Both the position numbers and the translations under genes were made by a program. The notes beneath the pieces are model-generated. The model saw only the letters and a list, made by a program, of their open reading frames with translations, was not told the origin of the DNA and searched no databases. This document shows positions 35,503-40,183 of a DNA stretch of 40,183 nt, one piece after another. Within the stretch, counting starts at the first letter, position 1. Every line of letters starts with the position of its first letter. Origin of the DNA: Salinivirgaceae bacterium (lineage in GTDB: Bacteria > Bacteroidota > Bacteroidia > Bacteroidales > SZUA-534); assembly GCA_030620515.1 (NCBI GenBank), contig JAUXEM010000009.1:1-40183 (forward strand). The letters are read 5' to 3'.

Positions 35503-36393
35503 TTAATTATTTCTACTTTGCCTAAACAGAATCTCTTTTTCGCCTTTTGAAAGACTCTCGTAGCCCGACTTTGCAATTTTTTCTAAAATCTGATCTATTG
35601 TTTTTTGGTCGGTATTTTTTCTTGCATTGTAATCAATATCAGTCTCACCACGCTTATAACTTACTTTTAAATTCGATTTTGGCTTAACCCAACTAGCAAA
35701 GCCATCGAGTGTTTTACCAAAGCCCTTTGCAATATCTTTGCCTTGCTTAAGCTGCCTAATGTACAAATAGCCAAAAGCAGCACCACCCACATGAGCAATA
35801 TGTCCGCCAGCATTCCCTTCGGTTAAAAAAATCACATCGAGTGCAATAGATACCATTGCTAAATATTTTAGCTTAACAGGTCCAAGAAACATTAAATAAA
35901 TAGTGTAGTTGGGAACATAAACCGCCGTAGCTACAACAATTGCCAAAACGGCAGCAGAAGCTCCAAGAGCATATGAAAATGGCACAACATCGGAAAACAC
36001 AGGAAATACATTAAATGATAATATATAAAGCATTGCTCCGGAAAGACCTCCAAGTAAATAAACATTTAACAATTGCTTACCAGTTAAATATTCCAAAAAT
36101 ATTTTCCCTAACCAAAACAACCACAGTATATTAAAAAGCATATGTATAAATCCCTGATGCAGGAACATATAAGAGAAAACGGTCCAAGGTTTATAAATAA
36201 GCTGCGATAAATCAGCAGGTACTGCAAGCCATTCTATTAAAAAGTTAGCATCGCCTAATCCTAACAAATAAAATACGGCATCAAAAACCTTAACAACAAT
36301 AAACACTCCCAGATTAATATAAATTAACCTAGTCAACATGCTTCCTTCTTTAAAGGTTTTTTTTATCTCGTCGATTATTCCGATTCCTGTCAT
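35503..36393 (-). CDS. Rhomboid family intramembrane serine protease
   Basis: A 296-residue protein with six spans between residues 22 and 215. Catalytic Ser146 is in YALGASAAVLA and His201 in HIAHVGGAAFGY, with the oxyanion-side HxxxN motif (HMLFN, 84-88). The usual GASGA is GASAA here. The C-terminal tail (225-296) holds a soluble helical segment ending YESLSKGEKEILFRQ, similar to the DUF6576-type extension of Bacteroidota rhomboids. It cleaves single-span membrane proteins within the membrane. A second rhomboid lies 328 bases upstream across a repeat. Confidence 0.91.
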   Translation of the reverse strand: MTGIGIIDEIKKTFKEGSMLTRLIYINLGVFIVVKVFDAVFYLLGLGDANFLIEWLAVPADLSQLIYKPWTVFSYMFLHQGFIHMLFNILWLFWLGKIFLEYLTGKQLLNVYLLGGLSGAMLYILSFNVFPVFSDVVPFSYALGASAAVLAIVVATAVYVPNYTIYLMFLGPVKLKYLAMVSIALDVIFLTEGNAGGHIAHVGGAAFGYLYIRQLKQGKDIAKGFGKTLDGFASWVKPKSNLKVSYKRGETDIDYNARKNTDQKTIDQILEKIAKSGYESLSKGEKEILFRQSRNN

Positions 36394-36423
36394 GGCTAAA
36401 TTTCTATTTTATTATTTTACTTT

Positions 36424-36675
36424 CGCCCTTTCAGGGCTTATTTAATTCCTATATTATTAAATAGGGCGCTGCCCTATCCTAATGTTTTTTTTCCCTTTCA
36501 GGGCTTGTTTCAATTTCTCAATAATAGAACTACTTTATCATATCTATAGTCGTTAAGGGCAAGCCTTGTAACACAATAAAAATGCTAATTCTTGCTCTGA
36601 AAGAGCATAAGCACTAACATAGGGCAACGCCCTATGAATTTAGCCTACACAAAAACCTCAGCCCTGAAAGGGGGC
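36424..36675. repeat. Mosaic inverted repeat of REP-like units between the two rhomboid genes
   Basis: Left half: CGCCCTTTCAGGGC (36424-36437), ATAGGGCGCTGCCCTAT (36461-36477), CCCTTTCAGGGC (36493-36504). Right half: GCTCTGAAAGAGC (36594-36606), ATAGGGCAACGCCCTAT (36619-36635), GCCCTGAAAGGGGGC (36661-36675). Each unit is itself nearly palindromic, and the right half reads roughly as the reverse complement of the left, in reverse order of the outer units. A small extra stem, AAGG-gcaag-CCTT, sits between (36555-36567). G/C content is far above the surroundings. The layout recalls REP/BIME elements. It fills almost the whole 328-base spacer 36394-36721, which has no gene. Confidence 0.8.
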
Positions 36676-36721
36676 AAGCTATGTTTAGAATATTATTTCT
36701 ATTCGCAGCATACTGCTTACG

Positions 36722-37552
36722 CTAGAATTTATCATATTTACCAATGCCTTTGCTACTCCAATATTTAATTAAAAAGTACCCAAAAATCATTCCTCCTAAA
36801 TGGGCAAAATGGGCAATATTATCACTCGAACGCGGCATTAAAACAGCAAAAAGTTCAATAGCACCATAGCCAATTACAAAATACTTTGCTTTAATTGGAA
36901 TTGGAGGAAAAAGCAACATTAGTTTTGTATTTGGGAATAACATACCAAATGCAAGCAATACTCCAAACACAGCACCCGAAGCTCCAACAGTGGGAACATT
37001 AACGGTTATCTCATATACTTTCTTTGTCAACTCCGTAGCTTCTCTTATATACGATGCATTATTAGGATTCAGACTATATGCTGAAATAAACTCATTTACT
37101 CCTGCTGAAGCATTTGGTAAATGATCACGAATAAAGCTTAATAATAAATCTGGCGAAGGTGTATTTGTGAATGCTGTAATATCAGCTTGCAAACTAGATA
37201 AACTGTAATAATTAACAGCACTATGTAACACTGCAGCACCCAGCCCAGTAACAAAGTAATAAATTAAAAATCTTTTCGGCCCCCAAACCATTTCTAGCAT
37301 CTTACCAAACATGAACAAAGCAAACATATTAAAGAAAATATGTGTAATACTACCATGCATGAACATATGTGTAACAAACTGGAATGGTTTAAAATATGGC
37401 GATTGAACATTATGCAAGGCTAGCAATCTAGTTAAATCAATACCCATTCCTTGCAGCACATAATCAGCAACAAAAACAAGAACATTAATTATAAGTAAAT
37501 TCTTAATTACCGGTGGAATATTACCAAATGGTGACGAACGAAACGGTTGCAT
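36722..37552 (-). CDS. Rhomboid family intramembrane serine protease
   Basis: A 276-residue rhomboid. Catalytic Ser192 is in VGASGAVFG, His251 in AHFAHLGGMIFGY, and the HxxxN motif is HIFFN (71-75). It differs from the first copy by an insertion of about 65 residues between spans 3 and 4 (about 118-183, Asn/Ser-rich), which is likely periplasmic or cytoplasmic loop. It ends after the sixth span with a short basic tail, lacking the helical extension of its neighbour. Its start is 10 bases from the mutL stop, so it is probably translated from the mutL mRNA. Confidence 0.92.
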   Translation of the reverse strand: MQPFRSSPFGNIPPVIKNLLIINVLVFVADYVLQGMGIDLTRLLALHNVQSPYFKPFQFVTHMFMHGSITHIFFNMFALFMFGKMLEMVWGPKRFLIYYFVTGLGAAVLHSAVNYYSLSSLQADITAFTNTPSPDLLLSFIRDHLPNASAGVNEFISAYSLNPNNASYIREATELTKKVYEITVNVPTVGASGAVFGVLLAFGMLFPNTKLMLLFPPIPIKAKYFVIGYGAIELFAVLMPRSSDNIAHFAHLGGMIFGYFLIKYWSSKGIGKYDKF

Positions 37553-37561
37553 AGTCTAATT

Positions 37562-39385
37562 TTATTTAAATTTCTTTTCTAATTCATCCATCTCAACAAT
37601 TGTTAAAATGGTTTTTCCATCAGGAGTAAGATTTGGCATTTGCGACACAAATAGCTTATCATTTATATGCACCATCTCCTCCTGAGTTAATTTTTTCCCA
37701 TAAGGAATAGACAAAAACTTTGCCAAGGAACGAACAATATTTTCACGCACAGCTTGTTTAAAATCTTTTTGGTTCTCTTTTAGATTATCAACAATATCCA
37801 CCACCCATTTATCTACATCATTATCAGGAAATTCCGCCGGAATACTATTAACTACAAATGTAGAGCCTCCAAGCTCATCAATCTCAAAACCCAAACGGTT
37901 AACTTCTGACAAAATGCTTCTAAAAAGTTCTGCATCTACTGGGGACAATTCAATTTTTTCAGGATAAAGCAACTTTTGCCCAACTCCGGATTGCACACCA
38001 GTCTTATATATATACTCATCGAATAATGTACGCTCATGCGCTCGCTTTTGATCAATTAGCATTAACCCTGACTTTACGACAGAGGCAATGTATTTTCCTT
38101 TTATCTGAAAAAAACGATTGTGCACAAGCACATCATCCTGCAGTGAACTTTGAACAACCTGCGTTTCAATTGGCATATCTAACTGCCCTTGTTCTGGATT
38201 TTTCTCAAAGCCTTCGTATAGCTTCTCCCAATTTTGTACTGGCTCTTTCTGCTTTAGTTTTGAGTAAGAGCTATCTGCTTTAAATGGATTATAATCGGGA
38301 TTTACCGAAATTGACGGTGCTGCAATTGGAGTTCCTTTTGCAGGCATAGGTATATCAAAAGCTGCTTCTCTGTTGAAATCGAGCGAAGGACCTATGTTGA
38401 ATTTACCTAAGGCCTCTTTAACCGTAGCTTCAACAATTGGCCACATGGCTCGTTCGTTTTCAAATTTAATTTCGGTTTTAGTGGGGTGTATATTTATATC
38501 AATAGTATCGGGATTAACATCGAAGTAAATAAAAAACGATGGCAGCATTCCCTGCTGCAAAATTTCATAATAAGCCGATGTTACCGCCTTAAAAAAGTAA
38601 GGATGCCGCATATATCGCTTATTCACGAAAAAGAACTGCTCGCCGGCTGTTTTTTTAGCATTTTCAGGCTTACCAATATAGCCAATTATTTTAGCCATTG
38701 ACGTTTCACTTTGAATCGGAATTAAATTTTGGCTAGCACTTTTGCCCAAAACATTAATAATACGGTTATATATTTTAGATGCCGGTAAATTATAAATCAT
38801 TACATCGTTATGCATAAACTGCATTTCTATTTCAGGAAAACCGAGGGCTATTCGCTGAAAATCTTCCATTAAATGTTTTAACTCAGTACTATTCGATTTT
38901 AGAAATTTGCGCCTGGCAGGTACATTAAAAAAAAGATTTTTAACCATAAGATTGGTGCCATTCTGACAGGTTACTGGTTCTTGCACCTCAACTTTTGAAC
39001 CTGCTATGCGAATAAAAGTACCTACCTCTTGCTCAGCCTTTTTAGTTTTAAGCTCTACATGAGCAATAGCGGCAATTGACGCCATAGCCTCGCCACGAAA
39101 ACCCATGGTTCTGATATCGAATAAATCCATGGCTTTACGAATTTTTGAAGTGGCATGGCGTTCAAAACACATGCGTGCATCGGTTTCCGACATACCACAG
39201 CCATTATCAATTACCTGTATTAGGGTTTTTCCAGCATCTTTTAAAACCACCTGAATTTTCGTGCTTCCCGCATCAATGGCATTTTCTACCAATTCTTTCA
39301 CTACAGAGGAAGGGCGCTGAACCACTTCACCAGCAGCAATCTGGTTAGCAACACTATCGGGGAGTAAGTGAATTAAATCGGACAT
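37562..39385 (-). CDS. mutL: DNA mismatch repair protein MutL
   Basis: A 607-residue MutL. The N-terminal GHKL ATPase is intact: LLPDSVANQIAAGEVVQRPSSVVKELVENAIDAG with catalytic Glu31 and Mg-binding Asn35, DNGCGM, GFRGEAMASIA and the FFNVPARRKFL lid. A low-complexity linker (about 335-415) joins the C-terminal dimerisation domain. There the endonuclease-type motif usually read DQHA(x)2E(x)4E is DQKRAHERTLFDE (445-457): His447 is replaced by Lys and the last Glu is shifted by one. The motif around TPDGKTI replaces the CPHGR-type metal site. It may therefore be a non-nuclease MutL like that of E. coli; neighbours give no MutS or MutH here. Confidence 0.96.
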   Translation of the reverse strand: MSDLIHLLPDSVANQIAAGEVVQRPSSVVKELVENAIDAGSTKIQVVLKDAGKTLIQVIDNGCGMSETDARMCFERHATSKIRKAMDLFDIRTMGFRGEAMASIAAIAHVELKTKKAEQEVGTFIRIAGSKVEVQEPVTCQNGTNLMVKNLFFNVPARRKFLKSNSTELKHLMEDFQRIALGFPEIEMQFMHNDVMIYNLPASKIYNRIINVLGKSASQNLIPIQSETSMAKIIGYIGKPENAKKTAGEQFFFVNKRYMRHPYFFKAVTSAYYEILQQGMLPSFFIYFDVNPDTIDINIHPTKTEIKFENERAMWPIVEATVKEALGKFNIGPSLDFNREAAFDIPMPAKGTPIAAPSISVNPDYNPFKADSSYSKLKQKEPVQNWEKLYEGFEKNPEQGQLDMPIETQVVQSSLQDDVLVHNRFFQIKGKYIASVVKSGLMLIDQKRAHERTLFDEYIYKTGVQSGVGQKLLYPEKIELSPVDAELFRSILSEVNRLGFEIDELGGSTFVVNSIPAEFPDNDVDKWVVDIVDNLKENQKDFKQAVRENIVRSLAKFLSIPYGKKLTQEEMVHINDKLFVSQMPNLTPDGKTILTIVEMDELEKKFK

Positions 39386-39391
39386 TCAATT

Positions 39392-39661
39392 TTAATTATA
39401 AAACATATAATAAGCTAATAAAAGCAACAAAGCTAAAATAACCAACAAGCGCATATTCGATTTCTTACGTGTTCTCCTGGTAATTTGAATGTAATTATCC
39501 ATGTCCTCTTTGGTTAATCTAACAGGCTTTCCTTTTTTTTCAGCCTCAACCTCTTTTATAATTGCAGCTTCTCTTTCTTTTCTTTGTTCTGTTCGCTCAT
39601 CGTAATACCTTGGCTTATATGAAAACCTCTTACTTTTGGGTAATTGAAAAAAACTTGCCAT
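39392..39661 (-). CDS. Small tail-anchored membrane protein of unknown function
   Basis: An 89-residue protein. Residues 1-65 are basic and helical, with PKSKRFSYKPRYYDERTEQRKEREAA and a KEDMDNY segment; 66-70 are Arg/Lys; 71-87 are a single span (LLVILALLLLLAYYMF) ending in N. It is a tail-anchored protein with a cytoplasmic basic domain. I know it only as a recurring neighbour of mutL in Bacteroidota; no function is known. It is 6 bases from mutL and lies under a clear promoter at 39686-39715, so it leads the operon. Confidence 0.8.
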   Translation of the reverse strand: MASFFQLPKSKRFSYKPRYYDERTEQRKEREAAIIKEVEAEKKGKPVRLTKEDMDNYIQITRRTRKKSNMRLLVILALLLLLAYYMFYN

Positions 39662-39685
39662 AACTTAATTGTGTAAAATATTTCG

Positions 39686-39715
39686 CAAAGTTATTTCATA
39701 ATAACAATATACCAA
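39686..39715 (-). promoter_or_regulatory. Promoter of the mutL-rhomboid operon
   Basis: On the minus strand TTG (39715-39713) and TAACTTTG (39693-39686) are separated by 19 bases; the -7 is an exact TAnnTTTG match. Transcription should begin near 39679, about 18 bases before the ATG of the small membrane protein. Confidence 0.6.
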
Positions 39716-39844
39716 CTAAAGCAACTTTTTTCGTTTCTATACATAATATCAAAAATTCTTATATCCCTGTTTTGCTGATACTTACGCTTCGTAAATTGCT
39801 GTTTAAAATAAAATGAAAAAAACTCTCAATATTACTTCTCTTTT

Positions 39845-39876
39845 TTTGCGGTTTTTAAAATTTAGTATTATGTTTG
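39845..39876 (+). promoter_or_regulatory. Upstream promoter (P1) of the tRNA-Glu/rpsT region
   Basis: TTTG (39845-39848) and TATGTTTG (39869-39876), 20 bases apart, both match consensus exactly. A transcript would start near 39883, about 125 bases ahead of the tRNA. The leader includes the odd AGGTGACTTGATACG segment (39894-39908). Confidence 0.62.
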
Positions 39877-39958
39877 CAGCGCAAAAAAAATCGAGGTGAC
39901 TTGATACGTTCTTTAAAAGACTGGAAAATAAAAAAAATATTTTTTTTTGAATTATTTG

Positions 39959-39988
39959 TTTGTGTTTTGAAATAAATAGTTAATTTTG
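39959..39988 (+). promoter_or_regulatory. Proximal promoter (P2) of tRNA-Glu
   Basis: TTTG (39959-39962) and TAATTTTG (39981-39988) are 18 bases apart, and CA follows as at many Bacteroidota starts. An overlapping TTTG at 39955-39958 gives a 22-base spacer. The start near 39995 leaves about 13 bases before the tRNA. The 39717-40007 spacer holds no gene; its left part is AT-rich with a small hairpin TTACG/CGTAA (39782-39794). Confidence 0.68.
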
Positions 39989-40007
39989 CAGTCCGAAAAG
40001 CATTTAT

Positions 40008-40079
40008 GCTCCGTTCGTCTAGGGGTTAGGACGCCAGGTTTTCATCCTGGTAGCAGGGGTTCGATCCCCCTACGGAGTA
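40008..40079 (+). tRNA. tRNA-Glu (anticodon UUC)
   Basis: A full cloverleaf of 72 bases. The acceptor is GCTCCGT against ACGGAGT (40072-40078), so the first pair is G.U; the discriminator is A (40079). The anticodon stem is CCAGG/CCTGG (40034-40038/40046-40050) around a loop TTTTCAT, giving anticodon TTC (40041-40043). The T arm is AGGGG-TTCGATC-CCCCT. CCA is not encoded. It reads both Glu codons and also supplies glutamyl-tRNA for haem synthesis. Confidence 0.97.
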
Positions 40080-40107
40080 CTTTATTTTATTTAATAAGAA
40101 AAACAAA

Positions 40108-40183
40108 ATGGCAAATCATCAATCAGCAAAGAAAAGGATACGTCAGAACGAGAAGCGCAGATTACATAATAAATATTATGCAA
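40108..40183 (+). CDS. rpsT: 30S ribosomal protein S20 (partial, 5' end only)
   Basis: The window ends 25 codons into this gene. The translated start MANHQSAKKRIRQNEKRRLH is the conserved N-terminus of S20, a small basic 30S subunit protein that binds 16S rRNA. The ATG lies 28 bases after tRNA-Glu in an A-rich leader (AAGAAAAACAAA), with no classic Shine-Dalgarno. Nothing separates it from the tRNA, so a common transcript with processing is likely. Confidence 0.93.
   Translation, partial: MANHQSAKKRIRQNEKRRLHNKYYA

Overview
This is AT-rich chromosomal DNA from a member of the Bacteroidota, most likely an environmental, non-model relative of the Bacteroidales/Marinilabiliales. Four things point there: proteins ending in type IX secretion (T9SS) sorting domains of both kinds, promoters of the TTTG-N18-20-TAnnTTTG type, several families largely confined to this phylum (CCC-motif membrane protein, DUF4199, the MutL-linked small membrane protein), and few Shine-Dalgarno sequences. 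The order or genus cannot be fixed from the sequence alone.

Layout. 1-9.6 kb: a TPR/LuxR-like membrane regulator (+), then a leftward block with GAPDH, a 1002-residue secreted beta-propeller protein with a T9SS type A tail, a secreted protein of unknown function, a previously easy-to-miss 42-residue lipoprotein, and a polysaccharide polymerase/ligase-like membrane protein with TPRs. 9.8-18 kb (rightward): NfsA-like nitroreductase, Omp85-family outer membrane protein, a HAMP-GAF-PAS sensor with no visible output domain, a DUF2752/CCC-motif membrane pair, acyl-CoA reductase, a pRiA4 ORF3-like protein and MiaA. 18.1-21.9 kb: a glycosyltransferase and three genes for GDP-D-glycero-alpha-D-manno-heptose (hddA, gmhA, hddC), with gmhB absent. 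22.1-23.6 kb (leftward): polyprenyl-phosphate-type GT2 and DUF4199. 23.8-27.6 kb (rightward): small SRP RNA, YgjP-like metalloprotease, PepT, fructose-6-phosphate aldolase/transaldolase, YciO. 27.7-32.8 kb (leftward): one operon of a PKD protein with a T9SS type B tail, an O-antigen polymerase-like protein, two glycosyltransferases and, probably with its own promoter, a methyltransferase. 32.8-39.7 kb (leftward): AI-2E transporter, membrane-anchored EEP nuclease, two rhomboid proteases around a repeat-rich spacer, MutL and a small membrane protein. 40.0 kb to the end: tRNA-Glu(UUC) and the start of rpsT.

The common theme is envelope biogenesis: glycan precursor synthesis, glycosyl transfer and polymerisation, T9SS export and outer membrane assembly, interleaved with housekeeping genes. 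No phage, integrase, transposase, CRISPR array or recognisable defence island is present. The strongest unusual signals are a mosaic, nearly self-complementary repeat between the rhomboid genes, a three-copy dispersed palindromic repeat family, the translational coupling of a T9SS cargo to a glycan polymerase, the incomplete heptose pathway and a MutL with an altered metal-binding motif. I did not find convincing proof of a wholly new system; these are leads of differing strength.
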